NCBI GenBank assembly: GCA_007449985.2
Contig: VIIQ02000714.1
Location: forward strand, 62,001 to 126,000
DNA: 64,000 bases
From: Desmodesmus armatus
Taxonomy: Eukaryota > Chlorophyta > Chlorophyceae > Sphaeropleales > Scenedesmaceae
Direction of reading: 5' to 3'
Position numbers and translations under genes: made by a program. The notes under the pieces are model-generated. The model worked only from the letters and a program-made list of their open reading frames with translations, searched no databases and was not told the origin of the DNA. Below are positions 35,405 to 57,418 of the stretch, one piece after another; position 1 is the stretch's first letter, and every line of letters begins with the position of its first letter.

Positions 35405-36535
35405 ATGCACAGGATGGGTGCAGCAGCACTCGCTGTGCTACTGTTGGCAGTTACAGCAGCAGCGCAGTCGCAGCCCGCAGCAGTGCAGGCCAACAAGGGC
35501 AAGGTTGTGCCAGCAGCAGCATCACAAGCGCCGCCAGTTGGACAGCAAGTGGGCCATCTGGAGTTCCAGGAGCTTGGGGAGTGCACAGCAAAGGATGGAC
35601 TCAGCTCTGCCATTGAGAAATGCCAGACAAGTGCTGTGCTTTCAAAGCCAGGGCAGAGCCACTGGTACCGCTTTGTGGTCAGCGAGAAGGATGCCGCCTT
35701 CTCCCTGCACCTGCTGACACGTGTGCAGAACGGTCGCGTGCGCATGTGAGTCCCTGCTTCCTAGTTGCGTTATTTGTTGCACGCTGGCGCAGCTAGCACA
35801 TGCATGGCGCTAGTTGCGGTGCCCTGTGGTCTGCTTTTCAAAGCTCTGTTGTGCAAGTGGCACATACCTCACTGCTACGGCATACAGACATACAGGCCTG
35901 CCAGTTACCATGGCAGCTGGCCAGGCTTGAGCAACAGTTCAGCAATCCATGCCTGCATCATCTGCATCACCCACCCATCCCCAGCTAACTCTTGCGGTAC
36001 CCTCACAAGAGATGCTGACGGCGACACACTGCCTCTGCTGCACACCGCATGTGCTGCGTGCTGCTGTGCTGTGTGTCACCCACCCACCCCCAGCCAAATC
36101 TTGCGGTACCCCCACAAGCGATGCTAATGTCGACGCACTGCCTCTGCTGCGTGCTGCTGTGCTGTTCAGGGGCCTGTGGTTCCCCAACCAGAAGCTGGAT
36201 GAGGTGCCAGCCATGAGCCCTGCAGTGCTGCTGAGCAGCAGCTTTGCTCAGGAGCAGTACATCACCTTGCCTGCAGCCCAGCTGGCCAACATGCCAGGCA
36301 CTTACATGCTGCAGGTCAGTCTGCGAACGCTGAGGCTGCTCCCCCCGCTTGCTGCGGGGTTTGTGAGGGGCGGGGTTCTGGGGTGACACTAGGGTGGGTG
36401 TGGGTGGGTTACCTTTCTGCACAGTGACTGTATCTGACCTGCATGTGTGCAGTTGGGTGCATCCCGCAATGCAATATGGCCAGGTGCAGGTAGTCAACCC
36501 CCCTCCTGCCGCCACCGCTGCTGCTTTAAATGACA

Positions 36536-36617
<82 letters not shown>

Positions 36618-39600
36618 AGATCATCAACGAGTATGGTGCTCCCCAGTATGCCCTCAGCGCAGACATCACTTCTGCCACCACTCTGGTCCACGAGGAGGAC
36701 AGGGCCGCTATCAAGCAGGTCATTGAGGACTGTTGCCCAGTTACACATGGCATGGTCTGTAACTCGTAAGTACCCGGCAGGTTGTTGGGTTTTTGTGATG
36801 GTGTGGCAGATGGGACACTGCTGTGGCTGGGACGGGAGGTTGTGTTGCAGCTCGTCAGCTGGGCGGCATGGCGATGGTTCAGCAGGGGCTGGGCATAGCT
36901 GCATGAAGTGGCAAGCAGAGCTGTTGAAGTCCCGCGACAAGCTTGCATGTGCTGGCGTGTTGGAGGCAGCGGTCTCACAACATGTCTGTGGCCTTTTTCA
37001 GGCACCTTCACAGTCAATGGACAACCTGCGCTGCCAACGGCTGTGCTCAATTCATACACTTACACACACTCCTTCGTTGGTGACATGCCAAAGATTTAAA
37101 CGGAGAGCACCACACAGTTGTCGCCACACAGCAGTGCAGGGCAGAAAATGTGGTGAAAGTATCCACTTGTAACAACCTCCCCCCCCCCCCCAAAAAAATG
37201 TCACCCTTACTGCCTATGTCCTCTGCCTCCCCCCCCCCCCCCCCCCCCCGCCCACACCCCCATCCCACCCCCAGGTTGGTGAATGGAGTGAAGGCGGAGG
37301 CTCATGATGAGGACTGAATAGACCAAATCACACCGTCATGGCCACACAGCAGTGTAGGGCAGCACACATCACCCTTTCTTGCCTATGTCCTCTCCTCCCC
37401 CCCCCCCGCCCTTCCCAGGTTGGTGAATGGAGTGAAGGCAGAGGCTCATGACGAGGGCCTGTGCCACCAGGGGGCTGTGCAGTGTGACAAGGCAGGGCGC
37501 ATCACACTTACCATGCCTGTCTGGATTCTCTCTCCCCACTCCCCCTGTTTCCCAGGTTGGTGAATGGAGTGAAGGCAGAGGCTCATGACGATGACCTGTG
37601 CCACCAGGGGGCCGTGCAGTGTGACAAGGCAGGCCGCATCACACTTACCATGCCTGTCTGGATTCTCTCTCCCCACTCCCCCTGTTTCCCAGGTTGGTGA
37701 ATGGAGTGCAGGCAGAGGCTCATGACGATGACCTGTGCCACCAGGGGGCCGTGCAGTGTGACAAGGCAGGCCGCATCACAGACCTGGTGCTGCAGGGCAC
37801 CGACATGGAGACAGACCTGTCCTGCGGCAAGTTCAGCACAGGCTTTGCTAAGCTGCCTAAGCTGCAGCAGCTGGACCTGGCTGGAGCCAAGCTTGGTGAG
37901 TTGTTTGGTGCAAGGATGGACTGCTGACGCATATACTGATGTTTATGTGCATGTCGCTGCAGCATGAGTTGCTCTGTCAGGACAGGTTGCGGGTGGCTTC
38001 AGCTGCTGATATTATCCAGGGCGCGATTGGTTTTGTGCAAGCTGTTCAGAAAGAGTGGTATTCAGCAGCGGTACGTATGAGCGGCAATGCTGATGTTGCA
38101 GGGATAATCACATGCCACTGCAGTTGGCGGTGCGGTTTGCTTGCTGTACTATGTACTCCTGCCAAGGCTACCTCATACAAGCTTGCAGCTGACAGCTTGT
38201 CCAAGCAACTGCTGCCATGTGCGTGCTGTGCCGTGCTGTGCTGCGATAGGTGCCGACCTGAAGACAGTAGCAGCGGCCCTGAAGCCTGCTAAAGAGCTCA
38301 AGTGGCTTGTGCTGCGCACAGCTGGAGTCATTGGGGAGCTCTCCTGTGACATCATCCTGCCCTCCCTCCACCTCTTGTCCCTGACACGCAATGGCATCAC
38401 TGTAAGCAGCAGCAGCTTCCCACTTCTGCGCCTCGAACATGTAGAAGCACGAGCATGCAGCTGCACACAGCACAAAACACACCACTCTGTTTGCGCAGCG
38501 CAGCACGCCAAACATGGGACATGGGAACAAAGCAGAGTGAAACACAGCCCATGATGTTTTCCTCAGCACGTCTGTCTGCCGCAACAGTCCTCCCTCAAAA
38601 TATGTACAACATACTTTTCATCCTTCTCATTCCCTCAATCCTGCAGGGTCCCATCCCCGAGTGCTTCACACAGTCAAAGACGCTGAAGCACCTCTACCTC
38701 TCAGACAACTCCCTGAGCGGGCCCCTCCCAGAGTTCAGCGCCGACAGCAGCTTGCAGCTGCTCTTCCTGCGCAACCAGATATACGACAACAAGCCCAGCC
38801 TGACAGGGCCCCTGCCTGCCTCCCTGGCCTCTGCAACAGCGCTGCAGTACCTGCAGCTGGCAAACAATGGACTCAGTGGAAAGATGGTGGACCTCCCTAC
38901 AAACATGAAGTGAGCTATGCACTGGGATGATCTACTGTGTCAACATTGTCGGAACAGCCAGTTCGTAATCCTCTAGCATGTTGGCTGTTGGCTGGGCTTG
39001 CTCATGGTGTGGATGGGGTGTGCACAGGTGATTTGCATGTTGCAGGTCATTGCCCTGGATGTCATTAAAGATGCACTACCTTGGTTGAGCTCCTGCCTCA
39101 CTACTCGCTTGCTCTACACCTCAAGTGGCCTAACAAATCCATGCTGGTGTGCTCATGTTGATATAGGTACCTCAACATCTCCAGCAACGAGATTGAGGGA
39201 GAGCTACCCACGCTGCCCACGGGCCTTGTCAGTGTGGATGTGTCCTCCAACAAGCTGTCAGGCTCACTGCCTGCAGACATGAGCTCCTACACAAGCCTTG
39301 TGGACATTCAGGTAGGGTCGGCACCCGACACCTTTTCACACGTGTGTGGGTGTGGGTGTGTGTGGGTGGGGGGGGGGGGTGGGGGGGGGGCTGCGCGGCA
39401 CATGCTAAACGCCGCAGCAGCAGAGCAGCGCACAGTAACCTCATGCAGACCTTGCCCCTGTTTTGTTTTGCTGCCTCATGTCTATTCTTGGTCTGTCCTA
39501 TATCGCGACTGGGGGCCCCAGCTGGGGACCAGTCAGGATGCGAGTGACGCTGCAGTCTTGGCTTGGGCAGAGGAAGGGTAAAGTCGCGGCACTATGGCCA

Positions 39601-41960
39601 CGACTTGTCGGAAGACTGTACCAAAGCGTTCCTTAGAGCTGCTTTTCTCATTGAGCTGCAAAAAAGCATGCGCTCAATCTGTTCCGGCCCTCAAAAGCTG
39701 TGCTACCTGCTGCCGCCATCTGCCACATGCTGACACTACCCGTCCCCTCACCCCACCCAACCCTACTTCACTTCACAGGCTTACTACAATGCCCTGGAAG
39801 GGGAGCTGCCCCACAAGATGCCCCCCAACCTTATCCAGCTGGCTCTGACAGGCAACAGCTTCACTGGCAGCGTGCCAGCACTGCCACGTGGCATGAAGTA
39901 CCTCTCACTGGCAGAGAACGGCCTGCAGGGCCCCCTGCCTAACGGACCCGGAGCCGCACAGCTGTGGTTTGTGAGTACCGCCTGCCGGCTGCTGCTGCCA
40001 TCTAACAACTTTCTGTCTAGATATTGTCTGTTAGGATGACGCTATTGCATGCATATGCCCTGTGCACAGGTAGCTGCTTGACCCAAACAAACAGCACAGC
40101 AACAGTCAGCAAAGGAGTGCCTAGCTGCATAGTGTCTATGTCACCTCTCCAAGCACCATCGTGTCAGCTCTGACGTAACCCCATTGTGCTGTGCCGTGCT
40201 GTGCAGGCTGACCTCTCCAGCAACATGTTCAGCGGAGCCATTCCCGCCATCATGAGCCAATCGGCTCAGCTGGTGTACCTGAACGTCAGCAACAACCAGC
40301 TGACAGCAATCGAGTCGCCAGGGGAGTGGTCCACGCCTGCACTCATGACCCTGGACGCCTCCTACAACCAGATCGAAGGTCAGTGAAGCTCATGCTTTCA
40401 ACAGGTGTTGAACGCATCTGCCCCTTACATCTGATACCGCCCCTCCCTTCCTTCCGCTCCCTCCCTCCCTCCCTCTCCCCCCCTCTCCCACTAGAGAGCC
40501 AACCACGGCGCTCTGGACCAGGCGCACCATTTGACTCAAGTTGGCCGTTGCACGTACGGTTCTCCTTGAAAACGTATCATGTAGCCCAGCTATTTGACCA
40601 GCAGGTCAGATATACCACAACAAGGCAGGTGCCCACAGCGTGCATTGACACCACAATTGCATCTGAGTGCACATGCTGCCCACTCCAGTCAACAGTCAAC
40701 ATCATGTGTACACTTATACCCCGCAACTTTACCTGACTGTGCCGACTGCTGCCACCCTGCTGCCCCACAGGTTCCCTCCCTGCCGGCCTGGCCACCCAGG
40801 ACAACCTTGCGTACATCAACTTTGCCTCAAACAAGTTGACAGGATCGCTGGAGGCCTTCGCTGACGCCCTGCCCACTGAGACCTATGTGGGCGCAGTGTT
40901 TGACGTCAGTACTAACGAGCTGACAGGGCCTGTTCCCAACAGCCTGTCCAACCTGGCAGCCTTCACATCAACTCCTGCAGTCTACCCCTCCTGGAGCTCG
41001 TGAGTGTGCAGGCGCTGGCATTGCTTTCTTGTTTACTTGACTAGAGCCATGTTGTTTTGCTGATAACACACCTTTCCAAGACTGTGGGCAGTAACACAAA
41101 AGTATAAGTATGCCGCGGTCAGGGACAGCAGCGACCTTGATTGAATGAAGTTTACGTGTGGCAGTCACTGACAACCCTGCTTGCTGCCTGCCTGCCTTCT
41201 GTTTTGTGCCTGTGTGTTCGTCACCTTGAGCAGCATCGGCGAGGATGGCTACCCTCTGAAGGTCTTCAACGTCGGCCACAACAAGCTCTCTGGACCCTTC
41301 CCCGGCTTCCTATACAGCAACCTCACCCACATCATGGCACAGTACTGCATCAGCATGGAGCAGGGCTGCCACCTGTGGGTCGCAGTCAACGGCGGGGAGA
41401 ACAAGCTCGACTGCCCAGGCGTCTACACGACACACAGCGGCCTGCTGCCGGAAGACTTCGCGCATCTTTCACGCCAAAACATGGGCTGCGTCGCCGCGGA
41501 CGGAACAACTTATGAGATCGCCAGTGTGCTGACTGGAAAGCCCGTTGCCTTGCAGTCCAGCACAACAGCAAAGCCCGTTGAGCCTACAACGACTGGCAAG
41601 GAGATTCCGCCCGGCGCAGCAACTCCCGAAGTAAAGGCCGCAGCACGCCAAGCCGTCCTCAACAAGGCTGCTTCTGCTGAGTCCTGGCTGCAGAAGGCAA
41701 GCTCCGCTACACACCTTCCCGTCGGTGCTGTGATCGGCATTGCCGTGGCGTGTATCGTGGGTGTGGCTCTCGTGGCCGTGCTTGGGTTTGTGTTCATTTA
41801 CAGGCGCTGGTGGACGGTGAGGGCGGCAAGGAGTTTCCAAAAGATGCACGAAGGGCCCCTGGCAGCTGCTGGTGGCGCTACTATCAACAGCAGTGCGCCC
41901 AATGCAGCGCTGGACAACCTGCAGGCACCTGCAGCGCAGCGGGGCGACAACGTGGTGTGA
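35405..41960 (+). CDS. Leucine-rich-repeat receptor-like membrane protein, no kinase
   Basis: Plant-type LRR ectodomain anchored by one membrane helix; likely cell-surface recognition or wall-related. Exons: 35405-35745, 36170-36314, 36620-36765, 37002-37079, 37693-37895, 38250-38401, 38647-38909, 39167-39311, 39779-39970, 40207-40378, 40771-40999, 41234-41960, all phase-compatible, about 930 residues. Residues 1-21 are a signal peptide (MGAAALAVLLLAVTAAAQS). The LRR cap is around LCHQGAVQCDKAGRITDLVL. LRRs follow: LKWLVLRTAGVIGEL, LKHLYLSDNSLSGPLPEF, LQYLQLANNGLSGKM, LNISSNEIEGELP, IQLALTGNSFTGSVP, LKVFNVGHNKLSGPFP. Near the end comes GAVIGIAVACIVGVALVAVL plus hydrophobics, then RRWW and a short tail. 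A candidate extra exon at about 36453-36483 does not fit the phase. Another frame of exon 4 (GTFTVNGQPALP) looks more protein-like, so this part is uncertain. Confidence 0.8.
36538..36617 (+). repeat. (GCT)n microsatellite, about 26 units, abutting a 3' splice site
   Basis: An uninterrupted GCT/CTG run ends directly in the acceptor CTGCAG before the exon beginning ATCATCAACGAG at 36620 in the LRR gene. It replaces the polypyrimidine tract. Confidence 0.95.
37153..37198 (+). mobile_element. Isolated LINE 3'-tail copy in an LRR-gene intron
   Basis: GTGAAAGTATCCACTTGTAA plus CAACCT, poly-C and poly-A match the end of the LINE at 14021-14066, but no LINE body precedes it. It looks like an extremely 5'-truncated insertion. 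Confidence 0.7.
37275..37692 (+). repeat. Three upstream tandem copies of LRR-gene exon 5 acceptor edge
   Basis: The true exon starts at 37693 (CCCAG, then GTTGGTGAATGGAGTG). Copies start at about 37276, 37420 and 37556, with a period of about 137 bp for the last three. The two nearest copies share about 90 nt of exon and almost the whole following spacer, including the acceptor TGTTTCCCAG, so the duplication is recent. The copies switch from exon sequence to spacer at CGCATCACA. Confidence 0.92.
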
Positions 41961-43316
41961 GTACGAGCCAGCAGCGCGCAAGCTGTTGAGCTGACTGACC
42001 GCATCTCGATGCTTGTTCGTACGCATCGCATGGCTGCTTGTTTGAGCGCATCCCCTGGCGCGTGTGGATGGTGTGGGGCTGTATGCAGGGCGCTGACCAG
42101 TGCCTAGGCACTTCTGCAAGCTGCCTTGGCCAGTGTAGTGCAGCAGCGTCGACTGTCTGTTGCGGCTGGCCCTGGCCTGTGCGGTGCTGCATACTCCAAG
42201 TTTGCCTCTGGCTGCAAGATGTCAGTGTAGCATTGTGCATTTTACCAGAAGTTGGGCCTGGTAACTGACTACCTTTGGCTGCAATATGCCAATGTCTGAG
42301 GTGTCAAGGTCACTGACACGTGCACCGTTGAGTTGGCATCCTGCTAGCGCCCACCACGCAATTGAGCACCGCATGACCCACCCACTGACCGTCTACCCAA
42401 CTCCTCACAGCAGGCGCAGGCAGCTTTACTTTGTATTACAAGGGCGTTCGCTTTGGTTTGTACCCCTCCTGCAAAGGGACGAGGGCTAGGCTAGGGGTGT
42501 AGGATTTGGGATGCCAGGACGGCGCTTGTTTGTGTTTGACTTGTGTGTAGTGTAGTGTGTTGTGTTAATGTAGGACAATCGGCTGCCTTTGTATGCATGG
42601 TGCTCTGACTCCCAGGTGACATCTGTTCTGTAGTTTGTTGCTGCTCCCATGACGGTGCTCGCCGCCGCCAGGGTTTTGGTCTGACCTCGAGATGACAAGC
42701 TGTGCTGCTGCGGCAGCATGGACGTTTCTGTTTGCTGTTGCGTGTAACATGGAGCGCTTATCTTGGCAGACACTACGTCCTGCAGTGGTGCAGTTGATGT
42801 GGGCGGGCAGGGGTACCCCTGCAAAGCCAAATGTTGGGCAGGGGCAGGGGGGGGGGGGGGGTGCCACGATTCTAGTGAGGGGGTGGGGGGTAGGGCTCCT
42901 GCAGGAGCTACATATCCGGCAAGTGGAGTTTGCCCCGTTGACTCTTGAAGCTCCTGCTCACTCTTGATGTCTGTCTGTTCTGGTGGTGATGGGGGTTGGG
43001 AACTACAAACCTGAAACCTAGGACCTGCCATGCAAGCTACACGACAGCTGCACCACCCACACCTTCAGACAATGGTTTTTCGCTCTCACAAGTTCCAAGG
43101 CAACTCAGGCTGACTGCTCGTGCTGCTGTCTGCAGAAAACAACAAATTCGACAGAAGACACTGAGGGCAGCGCTCCTTGTAACCAATAGGCACTTAGACA
43201 CGGCGTTGGAGTTTGGTGAGCCCTGCATGCGTTGTGCGGTGGCCTGCCACAGCTGCAGCGCACACTCCAGGCCTACTGCTGTACCAGATCACCTGCTGCT
43301 GTAAAGCAGCAGCGCC
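41961..43316. other. Intergenic, 3' flank of LRR gene and upstream of PRP4-kinase gene
   Basis: No gene is supported over 1.36 kb. It carries a poly-G run near 42848-42861. A minus-strand open frame (42486-43031) is Pro/Ser-rich without recognisable features. Confidence 0.45.
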
Positions 43317-52064
<8,748 letters not shown>

Positions 52065-53989
52065 GTGTGTCTGATGTCAGGCCCACATCACTTGATCTCC
52101 TCTCACACATATCTCGCGCTTGTGTGACACGTGGCTCATCTTGAACGAGACTAGCACTGCTCCCCTTGTCACGGGTGGAGGGGTGCTGCCACAGCTGTGG
52201 GACATGCCTTGGGTGGCAATGGCACCAGGCTGAGTGTGCACGTTGCTAGCTCCGGTGCAAAAATCTTGGGCATGGAATGCGGACATGTGTGGGCCCCGTT
52301 ACGACAGTGTAACATGCATGGGCTTCATTCCTGGTTCCTGGTTTATGGAGTGTGGGGATGGGGAAGACATCCAGACAGAATCTGCGAGTTGTTTATGGAT
52401 TCTGCAGTGCTGGTTGTGGTTGCAACAGCAGCACAGCTGTGCTTTGGTCATGAGCAGCTATTCACTCTATGGGCAGCTGTAACTGTACTTGTAGGGTATG
52501 TTGACACTGAGACTTAACTGGATCGCAACCCTACTGCGGACTGGTCCAGTGGTGTGAGCCACATTGCACCCCATCAACAGCAATGTCCACCCCACCCTAC
52601 CATGTTGCCATGTTGTACAGCGCTCCCAGCACTGTACAGGCCAACAAAAATCCTCAGCAGTGGCATGCAAAGCAGCCACCAAAGCTGCTGCCGGCCAGTG
52701 TCTGGAAGACGAAAACAATTCCGAGCCATCTTACAGCCTGATTGAGGTGTCATGACAATATCCACACATTCAGCACACATGTTTTACACGCAACTACACA
52801 CAGCCCACCTGTCTCAGAGCCTGCTTGGCGGGGCCGACAGCCTCCGCCGCACACAGGCCAAGCACTACGCCGCCGCCACAGGTGCTAGGACTGCATCTCT
52901 AGAGCAATTGGCCATGCCACCTGACACCCTCTCCATGCTCTGGATGGAGGCACCAATCAGCACACACACATGCTGTTGCATCCCAAGCAAGGCTGCTTGT
53001 GACGTGGTGTTCAGATGGCCCTGCTGCTGGAGCGTCGTAAGCGTTTGAGCTGCAAAGCTGCAAAGCCTCTGGTGAGGCCTTTTTGCAAGGTCACGAGGCC
53101 AACAAAGATGCTGATCATCTTGGTAGCCCCTCCCCCTCCCCCCCCCCCCCACACACACAACACACTAATAAAGTACCGCAACCTATCCACCATACAAGTC
53201 AACAACGTCAATCGGCAAACAATTGCCCCTCACACAGAGGGCCTCCTGGTCCAACCAGAGTCCTGAAGTTGGGATCTGGTGCTGTGCCCCCCTCTCAGCC
53301 ATTGCACACCACTAGGTGTGGGTGGTACAGTGGGGGGCAACCAGTGCCAATAACAGCAGTCGCTGTGTGTTGCAACGCCACCGTCTGAACTGATTAGCCC
53401 CTCGATCTCTGGAGAACAGGCTGGACAGGCTGTGTCCTGATGGATTCTGCGTGATAGGAAGCATGAGCCTTTCATGATAGGCACAGGAGTCGACGAGGGG
53501 ACTGAAAGACTAGACTAAACTGGCATAGGCCTTGAGAAGTCTGTCCTGCCTCAACTCAAGCCATACCCTGTAGAGGGAAGCTTCATGGATGGATCATGTA
53601 CTGTGACTTACAAAAGGAAGCATGACTGACCAAGCCAATCCACTAGGGACGACAAAGGTGACCAGCACCAGACGGCGCCAGCCTTTGATGAGCTTCACAG
53701 AGTTGACCCACATAACTGTCACACTCTGCCCCAAAGGTCAGCTGACTGACCCACATCCTCAATACGATCAGAATGCTCCCAAGATACTCACCAGCATGAT
53801 AACTACTCAACACAGGGGAAGATGCTCTCCCAACAGAGCCTCTCCCAAGCCGCCTTGATCACTACACCGTCGAAGCAATCCAACCCTAACATGGGACTGG
53901 TACATACAACCATTGCCCCCGCAATGCAGGCCCCTTTCACAGCCAGGTCATTTGTCATGCAGGGGCCCTGTAGGCAGCACTGCAGGCGC

Positions 53990-54574
53990 CCTGTAGGGAA
54001 CCCCAAGGGCTGGTCTCAACAGTAGGGTGCAACTGCTGCACCATGGCATGTCTGGTCCTGGATCAAAAAAACAGTCCAGTAGTGCGTCAAGTAAGACAAG
54101 TGAACTCAAGTGCTGTGAGGCCTCTTCGGCAAAGCAGTATTTAAGACATATACGTAAAAGACACTGAGCTTTCATGTGCATGGCGGCTCACCAAACCCTA
54201 TAAAACCGGTATCAAAAAGCCCCCTCCATCCTCTATGGATGACGCTTGTTGTGCACCACTACACCTTGTAGGGAGCCATAAGGGCTGGTCTCAACAAAAG
54301 GGTGCAAGTGCTGCACCACTACACCCGGTAGCGAACCATAAGGGCTGGTCTCAACAAAAGGGTGCAACTGCTGCACCACGGCATGTCTGGTGCTGCACTG
54401 GAAAAGCAGTCCAGTAGTGCGTCAAGTAAGACAAGCGAACTCAAGTGCTGTGAGGCCTCTTTGGCAAAGCAGTGTGTCAGGCAAGTGTGTAAGACACTGA
54501 GCTTTCATGTGCATGGCGGCTCACCAAACCCTAAAAAAACCGGTATCAAAAAGCCCCCCTCCATCCTCTGTGGA
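53990..54574. repeat. Large tandem repeat, about 250-bp unit, two full copies plus a partial
   Basis: Copy 1 is 53990-54243, copy 2 is 54326-54574, and a partial copy (the GGGCTGGTCTCAAC part) lies at 54268-54325. Shared blocks include GGCATGTCTGGT, GTCCAGTAGTGCGTCAAGTA, GCTTTCATGTGCATGGCGGC and CCATCCTCT(A/G)TGGATGAC. Each copy also carries a CAAACCCTA motif followed by ACCGGTATCAAAAAG. Confidence 0.9.
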
Positions 54575-54675
54575 TGACTCCATACCTGGCCCATACACAC
54601 ATAAATTCACACATATGAGGGTGTAGAATCCCCAGTAGGGCCTGTGCTGAAGGGGTAGTGCACACCTCATTCACT

Positions 54676-54704
54676 AGGGTTTAGGGTTTAGCCCTAAACC
54701 CTAA
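54676..54704. repeat. Interstitial head-to-head telomere motif
   Basis: Two TTTAGGG-type repeats meet two CCCTAAA-type repeats with only a few bases between (AGGGTTTAGGGTTTAG then CCCTAAACCCTAA). It lies just after the large tandem repeat. This is the inverted arrangement seen at fused or healed chromosome ends. Confidence 0.85.
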
Positions 54705-57114
54705 CACCTCACTCAACACCTCAGCATAACAATGCACCAGCCCGTACAGTGAGTGCGCACTTCCTCACTCTCATCAGAAGCACTCAACAGGACATACCAA
54801 AACGGCCAATTCATCCATGTGTCCTGCATTTTCAGAGACCCCGTAGTGTCTCGTGATGGACCATGGGCCAGCAAATCCTTGCTTTGATTTCCAAGGAAGT
54901 CTTGTCGACCGATACATAACCCACAGCGGCCAAACCCAACAGCCAAAAAATAACTGTGCAGCCTGGTGAGGGTGACTGGTAGTGCAAGCTCAACCATCAC
55001 TACTGCTTCACCAGACTGTACTTGATATGACACTCAAGTGGCCGCTGCATGGAGCAGATGCCAGGCTGCTTGTGTGCAACACCCACATGCACACCCGCAA
55101 CATCCCCACAGCTTGTCCTGATGCATCAATTTCCATTCATAGATAAGGACCACAGGGAAAGAGGGGCACTGGGGCGACCCCGCCTGCAACAAGTGTCTTT
55201 CAAAGGGTGGGCCGCCACTACAGGCTTTGTGTACATGCTGTGTACGGTGCAACACTAGTCACATCCGTTCAAAGCAACCTCAAGCCAGCAACACGGTGGA
55301 CCGGGAAAGCATAGACTGCCGCAGCCTGCAGCAGAGCCAAAACAACAGAACACTTGGCTTCACAAACTGCCAATTTGCTGGTGACAGTCCATACAGGAGT
55401 GAGGACAGACCAAGGATAAACCCTTCTGAGCATCGCCTTCATCCTGAGCTGGAAACAATGCAAATTCTTGGTGCATGTAGCACCAATACAACCGAGGTGC
55501 CGCGGTGGTGGTGGCCTGGCAGGCCAGTCCAGTAAGCTACCAGCGAGACGTTAGAAAGCCTAGGCCGGTTACAGCCCTCAGAAGCCAACAGTACAGGTGT
55601 AGCATTCATACCATGGCACAGCAGCCTTATCGAACAGAGCCGTTGGCACATTGCCATGGTGTCCACTCAACACATAACCCTCAAGTGTTCCGAACAGCCG
55701 GCAAGGGCAACTGCTTGCTCACTGTTCATATTACGGATGTACCGAAAGTCAGAACGACGTGGGTGACCACTTAGACCCCCTGATAGACTTAACCCGAAGG
55801 TGCCCCCCCCCCCCAGGGAACCATGTTCCGCAAGAGGAGCGCTGTAAGAAAGCCACCAGCAGTACTTGTGCTGTGGCCGGCAGTACAGCTACCGCCCAGC
55901 AATACAGTGAGTACCGCCCAGCAATACGGGGGCCGGCATCTCATGGACGCACTGTGGTAACCCCCATACGAAGCAGCCGCCAGCAACTCACATGAAATAG
56001 GCCCAGCAACCATAAAGCATTGCTGCTGTTGGTGACAGCCAAGCCTGAACACTTGGACAGTTGTACATTCCACTGGCCAGTCGGGTGGTGCACTCCGTGC
56101 ATAATGGACCCTCCAAGAATCATGTAAAGATCCCCCATGAGCCTCCTTGGCCCCCAACCATGCGATGCCCCTTGAGCCTTGTTGGCTCCCTACGGAGGTT
56201 TCAGGCTCAGCCTGAACCCTTGTAACAGTAACAGTAACAATAAAAGATGTCACACTTGAAATCAGACCCCCACTGTGTCCAACAGCCAACAGCGCTGTAC
56301 AGTCCCTGTGTTGGGAACCTTGCCTGAACATCACAACCAACATGGCAACCCCCAATCAGACTCCATTCCCAGAAACCATGCCCCCTGCCCCACCACCTGA
56401 ACTGACCATCCCTACACATGCACCGTTGCAACTGCGGGTTCAACCAAGAGACGACCAACGGCACAATGGCAGAAACAGCATCACATCCAGGCATAAGCAT
56501 GCCTTGTGCCACCATGCGACCTCCACCCACCCAAATGTCCACAGTCGTACAGGCGCTTCACGGACGCAAAGCAACTTCTGCTAGTTTGATGGGCAAGGGC
56601 CCTGCATAACCCTCCGCTGCACACTGCCTGGCCACAAGCTTGCATTGCTATATAGTGCAGGCGCGCAAACACAGGAGCGCACCTCATCAGACCCACCATT
56701 ATGGCTCTGGCAGCCAGGAGACCAGCACCACCAAAAATCTGCATTGGTCATGCAACCTTCATGCAACAAGCACACATCTACAGCCCTGCACAGCAGCTAG
56801 CACTTTCGTGCACATGCGTCTAGCTGTCATGTGTGATGGGTCGCCATGACAAGACGCTCGCAATCATCATAACACCTTGCCCCCTGTACCAAGAACCTCC
56901 AGCATCCACCCTGAAGACACTCACACCTCCTCCAAGCTGTCACTCTTTGTCCCTCCTTTTCTTCAATGATGTGGAGTGGCCCTTGTTGCCCTGTGTTTGG
57001 GAGTTGACGCCCTAGGCCTGCTACTGCTGTGACATCTGCTGGACTGCACATGCACAGACTGTCAGAGGTAGGCAGTGACAGAACAGCAGGCGAGAGAGGG
57101 ACAGGTAGCCGGCA

Positions 57115-57186
57115 ATTAGTATTTCATAAATATCAATATTTTATATTATTATATATATTTTTATATAAATAAAAGTATAAAATACA
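57115..57186. other. AT-rich island
   Basis: About 70 bp of nearly pure A/T in a GC-rich context, between the PRP4-kinase flank and the coiled-coil gene. No gene covers it. Confidence 0.7.
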
Positions 57187-57418
57187 GTGAGTGACTCAGC
57201 CAGTCTATTGAATGCCAAGTAAGCTGGTAGCGTGGTGCGGCCCAGATGCAGGGACGCGCCGTCCTTGTTGTTTCAAAATGCCCAAACATAAGACAGCTGT
57301 TCAAATAAATACAGCTAAATGTTTGAAATACAACCGCTGACGCAACAGCAGCTGCATCCGGCAGGGTTCAAGACAATGCCCTGACATCAGTGCTGCTGCT
57401 GCTGCTGCTCGACAGGGT

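Larger units (their letters stand above)
52065..57418. other. Intergenic region after the PRP4-kinase gene
   Basis: About 5.3 kb without a supportable gene. The first about 940 bp (52065-53003) is duplicated at 62996-64000. The rest holds a two-copy tandem repeat, an interstitial telomere motif, short duplications (near 55895-55925) and an AT-rich island at 57115-57186. Frames on both strands are short and without domains. Confidence 0.45.

Noticed and set aside
36453..36483. Possible extra LRR-gene exon (LGASRNAIWPG)
   Set aside because: It has good splice borders but leaves the next exon in a frame that stops, so it was left out of the model.
42486..43031. Minus-strand open frame of 181 codons
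   Set aside because: Pro/Ser/Thr-rich, no recognisable motif, lies between two plus-strand genes and likely reflects untranslated flank.
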